Below, piece after piece: positions 6,529 to 13,616 of a DNA stretch of 16,313 bases. The first letter of the stretch is position 1, and each line of letters opens with the position of its first letter. Source of the stretch: Actinomycetes bacterium (GTDB lineage Bacteria; Actinomycetota; Acidimicrobiia; Acidimicrobiales; Microtrichaceae); NCBI GenBank assembly GCA_023389745.1, contig JAEWED010000165.1, positions 1 through 16,313 on the forward strand. The letters run 5' to 3'. The notes under the pieces are model-generated. The model did no database searches and was not told the DNA's origin. It saw only the letters and a list, made by a program, of their open reading frames with translations. Position numbers and translations under genes: made by a program.

Positions 6529-8214
6529 ATGAGCGAGAGCACGCAGGGGACCGATCGCGACATCGCAGCGGACGCCGAATTCACCCTGGCCGGGGTGAAC
6601 GAACTGGTCGCGGCGACCGTGCCCGACCGAGAGGCACTCATCGTCGGCGACCGCCGCTTCACCTTCGGCGAGCTCGCCGAGCGCAGCCGCCGGCTCGCGT
6701 CGTACCTGCACGGCCGCGGCCTCGGCTGCCACACCGAGCGCTCCGAGCTCGCGCCGCACGAGTCCGGGCAGGACCACGTCGGCCAGTACCTCTACAACGG
6801 CAACGAGTACATCGAGTCGATGCTCGGCTGCTTCAAGGCCCGCGTCGCGCCGTTCAACGTGAACTACCGCTACGTCGACGAGGAGCTGCGCTACCTGCTG
6901 TCCAACTCCGCGTGCCGTGGCCTCGTGTACCACGCGCAGTTCGCGCCGACCCTGGCCCGGGTCCTGCCCGAGCTGCCCGAGCTCACGGTGCTCATCCAGG
7001 TCGCGGACGACTCCGGCGAGCCGCTGCTGCCCGGCGCGGTCGACTACGAGGACGCACTCGCCCAGGGCGACCCGGCCGGCCCGCCCGTCGAGGCGTCGCC
7101 CGACGACCTGTACGTGCTCTACACCGGCGGCACGACCGGCATGCCCAAGGGCGTGCTGTGGCGCCAGCACGACATCTTCATGAACGCGATGGGCGGCAAG
7201 GAGGTGGGCACCTGGATCGAGGTCCGCTCCGACGAGGAGATCGTCGAGCGGGTGCGCAACAACGCCGGCTTCCGACTCATGACGCTGCCGCCGCTGATGC
7301 ACGGCGCCGCGCAGTGGGCCGGTTTCATGATGCTCAACGCCGGGTCGACCCTGCTGATGCCGACGTCGCAGAACCTGAACCCCGCCGAGGTCTGGGAGAT
7401 GGTCGAGCGTGAGGGCGCCCAGTCGATCACCGTCGTCGGCGATGCGATGGCCCGCCCGCTGCTCGAGGAGCTCAAGGCCGGCGACTACGACGCGAGCACG
7501 CTGTTCGTGGTCGGCAACGGCGGCGCGGCGCTCAGCGCGGCGATCAAGGAGGAGTACCTCGAGCTGCTGCCGAACCTGCTGATCAACGACGCGCTCGGTT
7601 CGTCCGAGACGGGCGCGCAGGCGTCGCACCTGTCGACCAAGGACTCGGTGCAGACCGGCAAGTTCAACCCCGGCCCCGGAGCGACGGTGGTGAGCGAGTC
7701 GCTCGACGCCGTGCTCGAGCCGGGTCACGACGGCATCGGTTGGGTCGCTCAGTCCGGGCCGGTGCCGCTGGGCTACCTGGGTGACGCGGAGAAGACCGCC
7801 CGCACGTTCCCGACGATCGACGGGGTGCGCTACTCGGTGCCCGGCGACCGTGCGATCCGCAAGGCCGACGGCGAGATCGACCTGCTCGGTCGCGACTCGC
7901 AGTGCATCAACTCCGGCGGCGAGAAGATCTTCGTCGAGGAGGTCGAGCAGGCGATCATCTCGCACCCGGGTGTCACCGACGTGCTGGTCACCGGTCGTCC
8001 GAGCGAGCGCTGGGGCAGCGAGGTCGTCGCGATCGTGCAGTTCACCGACGGGTCGAGCGTCGACGACGCCGCCCTCGAAGCACACGCCGGCAACTTCATC
8101 GCTCGCTACAAGCTGCCCAAGGCCTGGATCGCCGTCGACGAGGTCGTGCGGTCGCCGTCGGGCAAGGCCGACTACCGCTGGGCCAAGGAGCTCGCCGCGT
8201 CCACCGTCGCCTGA
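6529..8214 (+). CDS. FadD19-like acyl-CoA synthetase (AMP-binding family)
   Basis: 561 residues. ATG at 6529 follows ACGGGGGAAAA. The adenylation P-loop Y198TGGTTGMPKG208 is followed by VLWRQHDIF; LGSSETGA and the GDR / GRDSQCINSGGEKIFVEEVE hinge and C-domain motifs are present; the catalytic Lys546 lies in SGKADYRWAKE. GDAMARPL, NVNYRYVDEELRYL and the C-terminal SPSGKADYRWAKE closely match mycobacterial FadD19, the C26-steroid side-chain CoA ligase, as I remember it, so I place it in that subgroup. The reaction is acid + ATP + CoA to acyl-CoA + AMP + PPi, in the cytosol. An insertion of roughly 12-15 residues (around 67-82, HTERSELAPHESGQD) replaces the shorter loop of FadD19. Substrate could be a steroid side chain, branched or cyclic acid. 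It is divergent from the SDR and followed by a short GC hairpin. Confidence 0.92.
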   Translation: MSESTQGTDRDIAADAEFTLAGVNELVAATVPDREALIVGDRRFTFGELAERSRRLASYLHGRGLGCHTERSELAPHESGQDHVGQYLYNGNEYIESMLGCFKARVAPFNVNYRYVDEELRYLLSNSACRGLVYHAQFAPTLARVLPELPELTVLIQVADDSGEPLLPGAVDYEDALAQGDPAGPPVEASPDDLYVLYTGGTTGMPKGVLWRQHDIFMNAMGGKEVGTWIEVRSDEEIVERVRNNAGFRLMTLPPLMHGAAQWAGFMMLNAGSTLLMPTSQNLNPAEVWEMVEREGAQSITVVGDAMARPLLEELKAGDYDASTLFVVGNGGAALSAAIKEEYLELLPNLLINDALGSSETGAQASHLSTKDSVQTGKFNPGPGATVVSESLDAVLEPGHDGIGWVAQSGPVPLGYLGDAEKTARTFPTIDGVRYSVPGDRAIRKADGEIDLLGRDSQCINSGGEKIFVEEVEQAIISHPGVTDVLVTGRPSERWGSEVVAIVQFTDGSSVDDAALEAHAGNFIARYKLPKAWIAVDEVVRSPSGKADYRWAKELAASTVA

Positions 8215-8216
8215 CC

Positions 8217-8232
8217 GGCGCCCCGCGGCGCC
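8217..8232 (+). terminator. GC hairpin after the synthetase stop
   Basis: GGCGCC-CCGC-GGCGCC begins 3 bp after the TGA of the synthetase. No T tract follows, so termination here would be inefficient or Rho-assisted; the hairpin repeats at 8275-8369 could add to it. Confidence 0.4.
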
Positions 8233-8274
8233 CGCGTCGGCGGGTTGTCGGCAGCGAGCACCGCACCCGTTCGC

Positions 8275-8369
8275 GATCGACGCGCCAGACCGTCGCAGAG
8301 CGACCGCCACACGCGCAGATGGTGATCGACGCGCCGGGGCGTCGCAGAGCGACCGCCCCACGCGCAGAT
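8275..8369. repeat. First pair of 46-bp hairpin repeats
   Basis: Two 46-bp units, 8275-8320 and 8324-8369, period 49 bp. Each begins GATCGACGCG, has the central stem GTCGC-AGA-GCGAC, and ends ACGCGCAGAT. The outer arms are imperfectly complementary, so each unit is one long hairpin. A second pair with the same unit length and period lies at 9370-9464, beyond the single gene in between. The rest of the 230-bp gap 8215-8444 shows no gene. Confidence 0.85.
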
Positions 8370-8444
8370 CGCCGAAGGCGGCACCGGTCTCCGGGGACCG
8401 CGACCCGCTGACAACGCACCCGCGGTGGCAGAAGCTCGTCGCCC

Positions 8445-9359
8445 ATGGGACGACATCACGATGCGCTTGCTGCGCTCCATGCGATCGCAGCGGCGCACCA
8501 CGGCGTGGTCACTCGCGACGACGTCCTCGGCGTCGGCCTGACGCCGGGCGCACTGCGCGCAGCGATCCAGCGGGGCTCGTTCCGCCGAGCACACCGTGGC
8601 GTCTTCGTGTCGACCGCTGCACCGGAGAGCTGGCGACAGCAGGCGATGATCGCGGTGCGCATCGGGGGAGGGGTCGCGTCGCACCGCTGCGCGGCTCGTC
8701 TGCACCAGTGCGACGGCTTCTCGGAGGCGCCGGTCGAGGTCCTCGTCGCCAGGAACGGTCCTCGCGAGATCGAGGGCGCGATCGTGCACCGCACCTCGCG
8801 GCTCGATTCGATCCTGACGCTGCTCGTCGACAGGATCCCGACGACGTCGATCGCCGAGACCCTGGTCGATCTCGGTGCGGTGGTGGAGGACGACGACGTC
8901 GAGAAGGCCCTCGATGACATGCTGCGGCGCGGCTACAACCTGCGCTGGATGAACCAGACGCTCGCAGCAGCGGTGCGGCCGGGGCCGACAGGAGTCGGCG
9001 CGCTGCAGCGAGTGCTCGCCCGACCCGATCGACGTGGCCCGCTGCCCGACTCGACCTTCGAACGTCTGCTCGAACGTGTCGTCGCCGACGCTCGACTTCC
9101 TGCGCCCGAGCGCCAGTTCGTGGTCGGCGACGAGCGCGGGACGTTCGCCCGGATCGACGCCGCATGGCCGGAGCAGCGGGTCGGGCTGGAGGCCGACAGC
9201 GAGCTCTGGCACTGGGGACCACGTCGTGGTCGCATCGCACGCAAGCGGCACAATCGGCTGACCGCCGCCGGCTGGAACATGTTCTACGCCAGCTGGCAGG
9301 ACGTCGATGATCCGAGCGACCTCATCGAGCAGCTCCGCTCGGCGCTCGGGTTGGACTGA
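8445..9359 (+). CDS. AbiEi-like N-terminal domain + DUF559/Vsr-like nuclease-fold protein
   Basis: 304 residues. An in-frame TGA at 8409 leaves ATG 8445 as the first start; no good Shine-Dalgarno site is seen. Residues 5-55 (ALHAIAAAHHGVVTRDDVLG..GLTPGALRAAIQRG.FRRAHRGVFV) match the winged-helix N-terminal domain of AbiEi-type antitoxins. Residues 200-304 match the DUF559/Vsr-like PD-(D/E)xK fold common in actinobacteria: D238 in RIDAAWPEQRVGLE, E249-A-D251, then RKRHNRLTAAGWNMFYASWQDV. This two-part architecture is widespread and functionally uncharacterised; it often appears alone, without an AbiEii toxin, as here. It could be a DNA-binding regulator or a nuclease; E-A-D instead of E-x-K leaves catalysis uncertain. 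It sits between two pairs of hairpin repeats and has no operon partner, consistent with accessory DNA. Confidence 0.8.
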   Translation: MGRHHDALAALHAIAAAHHGVVTRDDVLGVGLTPGALRAAIQRGSFRRAHRGVFVSTAAPESWRQQAMIAVRIGGGVASHRCAARLHQCDGFSEAPVEVLVARNGPREIEGAIVHRTSRLDSILTLLVDRIPTTSIAETLVDLGAVVEDDDVEKALDDMLRRGYNLRWMNQTLAAAVRPGPTGVGALQRVLARPDRRGPLPDSTFERLLERVVADARLPAPERQFVVGDERGTFARIDAAWPEQRVGLEADSELWHWGPRRGRIARKRHNRLTAAGWNMFYASWQDVDDPSDLIEQLRSALGLD

Positions 9360-9369
9360 GTGCCCCGGC

Positions 9370-9464
9370 GATCAACGCGTCAGGACGTCGCAATGCGACG
9401 CCTGCACGCGCAGATCGCGGTCGACGCGCCGGAGCGTCGTGGGACGACGCTCCGACGCGCAGTT
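9370..9464. repeat. Second pair of 46-bp hairpin repeats
   Basis: Units 9370-9415 and 9419-9464, period 49 bp as in the first pair. Central stems are GTCGC-AAT-GCGAC and GTCGT-GGG-ACGAC. The fourth unit pairs CGCGCCGGAGCGTCGT with ACGACGCTCCGACGCG, 15 of 16 bp. Stem sequences differ from the first pair while pairing is kept, notably at the loop-proximal pairs. The pair lies between convergent genes (stops at 9359 and 9526) and may act as a bidirectional terminator. Nothing else is seen in 9360-9525. Confidence 0.85.
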
Positions 9465-9525
9465 GCGAACAGGCGGGTGGTCGGGCCGGGTGGACCGCTC
9501 GGCGAGCAGCAGCGAAGCGGTCGGC

Positions 9526-10827
9526 TCAGAGGAAGAAGTCGATGAGGTACCGGGGCTCGATGGGCGGCGGGTCGGGGTCCTTGGTCCAGTCGCCCGCGTC
9601 GGGCACGTCGACGTCGGTCACCGATGCCATCAGCAGCCGGTAGAAGCGGTGGTCCCAGCTCGGCCGGAAGAGGTCGACGTCGCCGATCGGGTCGACGAAG
9701 AGGTCGGCCGGCAGGCCCATGCGCACCACGACGATGTCGAGGCTCGGCACGGCGACGACGTGCTGGTCGAACATGCCCGTCAGACCGAAGGCGTCCGCCG
9801 GCAGCGAACGGATCCAGCGTCGCTCGCGGCGCTGCAGCGCCGGGCCGGTGTCGATGTGGCGCTCACCCCGGTTGGTCATCCAGAGGAACCCGTAGCCGGG
9901 GTTCGCCGCGGTGCCCGTCCTGCCCTCGGCGAAGTACGACGCAGCGATCAGCTCACTGCCGCGCCACGTGCCCTGCTCGAGCATGAGCGAGCCGATGCGA
10001 CCGAACGAACGCGGGCTCATCTCGAGGAAGGCGAAGCCCTGCGTGCGCCCTGCGCTGTCGCGCTGCCAGGTCCACTCGGTGTCCGGGATGCCGATCGGCC
10101 TGAACAGCTCCCGCGCCGCGAACGCCTGGAAGTCCTCACCGACCGCCGCCTCGACGACGGACACGAGGGCGGTCACGGTCGTCTGCGCGTAGACGAACTG
10201 CGAACCGGGCGTCGCCTCGAAGGGTCGACGCAGCGCCAGTGCCGCGGAGTCGCCGGTGCCGGCATCGTTCAGGTCGTTGGCCCACGCGAAGCGCAGGCCC
10301 GAGGTCTGGGTCAGCAGCTGACGCACGGTGATCGCCCCGTGCGCCACGTCCAGGCCGGCGACGTGTCGCCCGATCGGATCGTCGAGCGACAGGTGCCCCA
10401 TCGTGATCGCACGGCCGGTGACCAGCGCGACGACACCCTTGGTCATGCTCCACGCCGGCAGCGGCACCCAGTCGGCCATCGGGTCGTTCGCGCTGCGGGC
10501 GATCAGGCACCCGTGGCGGTACACGCGCAGCGACTGCGCACCCCGGGCGGACCCGTAGTCCATGGCCTCGACGAGCGCCTCGGCCACCAGGCCGACGGCC
10601 TCGGGCTCGGCCTGCTCGAACTCGGTACCGGCAGCGGGCTGCGCGCACTCGGCGTCCGGGAGCTGCACCGCCGGCGGTTGGCTCGTCGGCGGTTGGGCCG
10701 GTATCACCGGGCCGACCTTCGGGACCCCGATCAGCGGGGGTGCGCACGCGGCGCTCAACGCCACCGCCACGACCCCGATCGCCAGCCATCCGGCCCGTCC
10801 GCCTGCCCGTCGGAACCCTGCCCCCAT
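9526..10827 (-). CDS. Beta-lactamase-fold serine hydrolase, lipoprotein
   Basis: 433 residues from ATG at 10827, chosen because GTGGGG lies 7 nt upstream; GTG at 10833 (2 residues longer) has no spaced RBS. Residues 1-27 are a signal peptide with Arg followed by a hydrophobic core, and Cys28 in LSAACAPP is the likely lipid site, though -3 is Ser rather than Leu. A Pro-rich linker (35-56) precedes the class C beta-lactamase/esterase domain: Ser127-Met-Thr-Lys130 nucleophile motif, LLTQTSGL, and Tyr213 in VYAQ at the YxN position (Gln instead of Asn). The third motif is replaced by GMFDQHVVAVPSLDIVVVRMG, as in the family of 6-aminohexanoate-dimer hydrolase/EstB-like enzymes rather than true beta-lactamases. 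A secreted amidase or esterase anchored at the cell surface is expected. It is divergent from the amidohydrolase at 10950. Confidence 0.88.
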   Translation of the reverse strand: MGAGFRRAGGRAGWLAIGVVAVALSAACAPPLIGVPKVGPVIPAQPPTSQPPAVQLPDAECAQPAAGTEFEQAEPEAVGLVAEALVEAMDYGSARGAQSLRVYRHGCLIARSANDPMADWVPLPAWSMTKGVVALVTGRAITMGHLSLDDPIGRHVAGLDVAHGAITVRQLLTQTSGLRFAWANDLNDAGTGDSAALALRRPFEATPGSQFVYAQTTVTALVSVVEAAVGEDFQAFAARELFRPIGIPDTEWTWQRDSAGRTQGFAFLEMSPRSFGRIGSLMLEQGTWRGSELIAASYFAEGRTGTAANPGYGFLWMTNRGERHIDTGPALQRRERRWIRSLPADAFGLTGMFDQHVVAVPSLDIVVVRMGLPADLFVDPIGDVDLFRPSWDHRFYRLLMASVTDVDVPDAGDWTKDPDPPPIEPRYLIDFFL

Positions 10828-10904
10828 CGCCACACCCCACGCTCGCCGACCGCAATTCAGTGCCGCTCACAGCCTGCCCGAGCCCTCAGGGACCGGCAAG
10901 AAGA

Positions 10905-10916
10905 GTGACCTGTCAC
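10905..10916. promoter_or_regulatory. Inverted repeat GTGAC-CT-GTCAC upstream of amidohydrolase
   Basis: Perfect 5-bp arms around a 2-bp centre, 34 bp before the GTG at 10950 and 78 bp before the hydrolase start at 10827. GTGA/TCAC halves recall CRP/GlxR sites, but the spacing is 4 rather than 6 bp, so another dimeric regulator is more likely. The 122-bp divergent gap holds no gene. Confidence 0.35.
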
Positions 10917-10949
10917 CTTGATCCACTTGCGGATGCATAGGACAGTCTT

Positions 10950-12134
10950 GTGATGACCCAGTCACTGGATCACCCCTTCGACGCCGACAACCACTACTAC
11001 GAGGCCCTCGACGCCTTCACCCGACACCTCGACCCTGCGTGGGGTCCACGCACCTTCCAGTGGGCCGAGATCAACGGTCGCCAGTACAACGTGCTGGGCG
11101 GACGTGTGTCACGTGCGGTCGTGAACCCGACGTTCGACCCCGTCGCCAGCCCCGGTGTGCTCAAGGACTACTTCCGCGGCAACCCGAACGGCGACAACCC
11201 CCTCGACCTACTCAAGGCGCGGGACCGGATCAAGCCGGAGTACCGCGACCGTGACGCTCGCCTCGCCACGATGGACGCCCACGGCCTGGACAAGGTCTGG
11301 ATGTTCCCCACGCTCGGCATGGTCTACGAGGAGGAGCTGCGCCACGACCCCGAGGCCGTCGCCGTCCTGTTCCGGGCCTTCAACCGCTGGGTCGCCGAGG
11401 ACTGGGGCTTCGACTACCAGGACCGCATCTTCGCCGCGCCGTACGTCACCCTCGCCGACCTGGAGTTCGCGTGCAGCGAGCTCGAGTGGGCGCTCGACAA
11501 GGGCGCCCGCACGATCGTGATGCGCCCCGCCGCGCCGACCACGGTGCTGGGGCAGCGCCCGCCGACCGACCCGCAGTTCGATCCGTTCTGGGCCCGGGTC
11601 AACGAAGCGGGCATCACCGTCGTGGTGCACGCGGGTGACTCCGGCTACTCCTCGAACGGCTACGCCACCGACGGGTTCACGTCGAACTTCAGCGGCGGCG
11701 TGCCGCAGCCCATCAAGATGCTGCAGCTCGAACGCCCGATCGAGGACTTCCTGGCGTCGCTGATCTCGGATCAGCTGTTCCACCGCTTCCCGAACCTGCG
11801 CGTCGCGTCGGTCGAGAACGGCTCGGGCTTCCTGCGCGGGTTGTTCCACCGTCTCGACGCGCTGGGCAAGAAGATGGCCGGCTGGTTCCCCGAGGATCCC
11901 GTCGAGACGTTCCGGCGTCACATCTGGATCAATCCGTTCTGGGAGGACGACGTGCACGAGCTGCTCGACCTCATGGGACCGGAGCGGATCCTGTTCGGGA
12001 GCGACTGGCCGCACATCGAGGGCATGCCGCTGCCGCTCGACTACCTCGAGGAGCTCACCGGGCTCGAGCAGAAGGTGCTCGACCTGGTCATGCGCGACAA
12101 CGTCGCCGAGCTCAACGAGCTGCGGCCGGCCTGA
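10950..12134 (+). CDS. Amidohydrolase family 2 (ACMSD-like) protein, first copy
   Basis: 394 residues from GTG at 10950 (AGGA 7 nt upstream); the next codon is ATG 10953, an equally possible start. TIM-barrel metal hydrolase of the amidohydrolase_2/COG2159 type: D11-A-D13-N-H15 at the strand-1 metal site (often DxHxH or HxH in relatives), His227 in TVVVHAGDSGY, and Asp352 in GSDWPHIEG with His355. Family members include alpha-amino-beta-carboxymuconate-semialdehyde decarboxylase, gamma-resorcylate decarboxylase and 4-oxalomesaconate hydratase, so decarboxylation or hydrolysis of a ring-derived carboxylate is possible. These long (about 400 aa) actinobacterial members with HPEA/WPH-type ends are common in lipid and aromatic catabolic regions. 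A second member is at 14791. A hairpin terminator follows. Confidence 0.88.
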   Translation: MMTQSLDHPFDADNHYYEALDAFTRHLDPAWGPRTFQWAEINGRQYNVLGGRVSRAVVNPTFDPVASPGVLKDYFRGNPNGDNPLDLLKARDRIKPEYRDRDARLATMDAHGLDKVWMFPTLGMVYEEELRHDPEAVAVLFRAFNRWVAEDWGFDYQDRIFAAPYVTLADLEFACSELEWALDKGARTIVMRPAAPTTVLGQRPPTDPQFDPFWARVNEAGITVVVHAGDSGYSSNGYATDGFTSNFSGGVPQPIKMLQLERPIEDFLASLISDQLFHRFPNLRVASVENGSGFLRGLFHRLDALGKKMAGWFPEDPVETFRRHIWINPFWEDDVHELLDLMGPERILFGSDWPHIEGMPLPLDYLEELTGLEQKVLDLVMRDNVAELNELRPA

Positions 12135-12141
12135 CACGCGT

Positions 12142-12168
12142 CACCGGCCGGGTGCTGCCCGGTCGGTG
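12142..12168 (+). terminator. Hairpin terminator after first amidohydrolase
   Basis: CACCGGCCGGG-TGCTG-CCCGGTCGGTG pairs over 11 bp with one G-U wobble, 7 bp after the stop codon at 12132-12134. The T-richness downstream is weak (TCGTCCATTTCG). Confidence 0.6.
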
Positions 12169-12267
12169 TCGTCCATTTCGCGCGCCCCGACACCGGGTGG
12201 CGGCCCCGGTCCTCGACCGGGTGGCACACCCACCGAGACGTGCGAACCAACGAAATGCGTCCGCTGT

Positions 12268-12319
12268 CACACCCGGCGGGGTGGATCGGCCTCATCGGCC
12301 GGAATTCCCGCGTCGAGAG
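12268..12319 (+). promoter_or_regulatory. Conserved leader/promoter block upstream of secreted lipoprotein
   Basis: CACACCCGGCGGGGTGGATC (12268-12287) contains the hairpin CACCC-GGCG-GGGTG and is followed by a second hairpin CGGCC-TCATC-GGCCG (12288-12302), GAATT and GTCGAGAG. The first part matches 18 of 20 bases of the block in front of the small lipoprotein (1616-1597, minus strand), with both differences in the loop. It ends 89 nt before the GTG start. The rest of the 242-bp gap 12135-12376 shows only the terminator described and the RBS. Confidence 0.5.
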
Positions 12320-12376
12320 GTAAAGCGAACGAGAACTTCTGACGACCATCAAGGCCATGAGGGCCATGGAGACACT

Positions 12377-13558
12377 GTGCAGCTGAGGAACAAGGTTCGA
12401 ACGACTACCGCGGCGCGTCGGCGTCGGGTCTCGATCGGGATGATCGCGGCGGTGGCGACGCTCGGAGCCGCGTGCGCGCCGGGCCCGTCGGGCGACGCGC
12501 TGAACGACGAGACGACCACCGTGCCACGCAACCCTGCGGCGGTGGTCCGTCCCGGCCCGGCCACTCCCGGGGCGCCGGCCCCGAGCACCACCTTGCAGCC
12601 CCCGGCGGTCACGTCCCCGGCGATCACGGTGCCGAGCGGCCCGGTCAGCTTCAAGGCGGCGGCCACCACGTCGAACATCGGCGGGTGCGACCTCTTCCCC
12701 GCCGACCACTACCTGAACGCCACGAACATCGACCGCCTGCCGGTCCACCCGAGCTCGGACCAGTGGCTCAGCGGCCACCGGAGCCGCGGCACGAAGCTCT
12801 CGACGCCGAGCTCGACGGTGTGGGAGGGCTCCTCGACGGGCATCCCGATCAACGTGGTCGACTCGCGCACGACGTCGTTCAAGAACGTCGCCTACACCAT
12901 GAGCGTGAGCCCCCACGAGTACCGGGGCCGCATGCCGATCCCGTCGTCCCCGCGACTCGAGGGCTACCCGGGCGCGGCGTGGGACCGCCACCTGCTGATC
13001 CTCGACGTCGCGGACTGCACCGCCTACGAGCTCATCCAGTACGACCCGACGCTCGGCAGCCTCGGGGTGCACACCGCGAACTCGGGCGCCAAGTACAAGC
13101 TCGACTCGACCGCACGGCTGAAGTTCACGACCAACTCGCCCAACACGCCGATGATCGGTCAGGCGTTCCGGGTCGACGAGGTCAACGCCGGAGCGGTGCG
13201 TCACGTCACCGCGTTCTGCAGCAACACGATCGCCTCGTCGCACGTGTGGCCGGCGAGCAGCTCCGACGGCCGCCAGCCCCCGGGCGGCGAGCTGCCGATG
13301 GGCGCGTGGGCACGCCTCAAGTCGTCGGTCGACCTGAACCGCTTCAGCGGCCAGGCGCGGGCCATGGTCGACGCGCTGCGCACCCACGGCGCGGTGCTCA
13401 CCGACACCTGCAGCCAGGGCATGCACCTGACTGGCGAGAACTCCTCCGGTTGGAAGTCCACCGACCTGGCGCAGCTGAAGCAGCTCACCGCGAACGACTT
13501 CGAGATCGTCGACACGACGTCGCTCAAGGTCTCCGACGACAGCTTCGCCATCCGGTGA
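12377..13558 (+). CDS. Secreted lipoprotein of unknown function
   Basis: 393 residues from GTG 12377, with GGAG 5 nt upstream; the frame is open further 5' but without an RBS or signal peptide at the right place. Residues 1-32 (RRRR then VSIGMIAAVATLGAA) and Cys33 form a signal peptide with a slightly irregular lipobox (LGAAC). Residues 45-90 are a Pro/Thr/Ala-rich linker to span the wall. The domain 100-393 contains AAWDRHLLILDVADCTAYEL, an R-x-DE-x-x-AGAVRHV-x-x-F segment, a Leu/Lys-rich helix RLKSSVDLNRFSGQARAMVDALRTHGAVLTD (split over about 300-330) and LKQLTANDFEIVD. I recall this pattern from large uncharacterised secreted proteins of soil bacteria but cannot name a function. Cys104 and three further Cys could form two disulfides. 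It shares a leader motif with the lipoprotein at 1030-1500. Confidence 0.85.
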   Translation: MQLRNKVRTTTAARRRRVSIGMIAAVATLGAACAPGPSGDALNDETTTVPRNPAAVVRPGPATPGAPAPSTTLQPPAVTSPAITVPSGPVSFKAAATTSNIGGCDLFPADHYLNATNIDRLPVHPSSDQWLSGHRSRGTKLSTPSSTVWEGSSTGIPINVVDSRTTSFKNVAYTMSVSPHEYRGRMPIPSSPRLEGYPGAAWDRHLLILDVADCTAYELIQYDPTLGSLGVHTANSGAKYKLDSTARLKFTTNSPNTPMIGQAFRVDEVNAGAVRHVTAFCSNTIASSHVWPASSSDGRQPPGGELPMGAWARLKSSVDLNRFSGQARAMVDALRTHGAVLTDTCSQGMHLTGENSSGWKSTDLAQLKQLTANDFEIVDTTSLKVSDDSFAIR

Positions 13559-13578
13559 GCGGTGGTGGTCCGACGGGC

Positions 13579-13608
13579 GGTGCCAGTCGTCGCGCCGGCA
13601 CCTACCCT
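13579..13608 (+). promoter_or_regulatory. Candidate promoter/inverted repeat before alpha/beta hydrolase
   Basis: TACCCT (13603-13608) ends 8 nt before the ATG at 13617, so transcription probably starts at or next to the A of ATG, giving a leaderless mRNA; there is no RBS. The -35 region is covered by an inverted repeat GGTGCC (13579-13584) / GGCACC (13597-13602), a possible operator or a remnant terminator for the preceding gene. Confidence 0.45.
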
Positions 13609-13616
13609 GTCGCAAC

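Noticed and set aside
5629..8361. A 910-codon open frame on the minus strand ending with the SDR
   Set aside because: Its N-terminal 650 codons are antisense to the well-supported acyl-CoA synthetase and of biased, low-complexity composition; only the SDR part from ATG 6402 has an RBS and family motifs.
8275..9464. CRISPR-like array suggested by the regular 49-bp period
   Set aside because: Only two units in each place, 3-bp spacers, imperfect units and no cas genes.
9526..10827. True beta-lactamase
   Set aside because: SMTK is present, but the YxN and KTG elements are altered in the way seen in esterase/amidase relatives.
9307..10908. 533-codon plus-strand open frame
   Set aside because: Antisense to the serine hydrolase with SMTK motif and lipoprotein signal; includes translated hairpin repeats.
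10905..10916. CRP/GlxR site
   Set aside because: The half-sites GTGA and TCAC are 4 bp apart instead of the 6 bp required; kept only as a generic inverted repeat.
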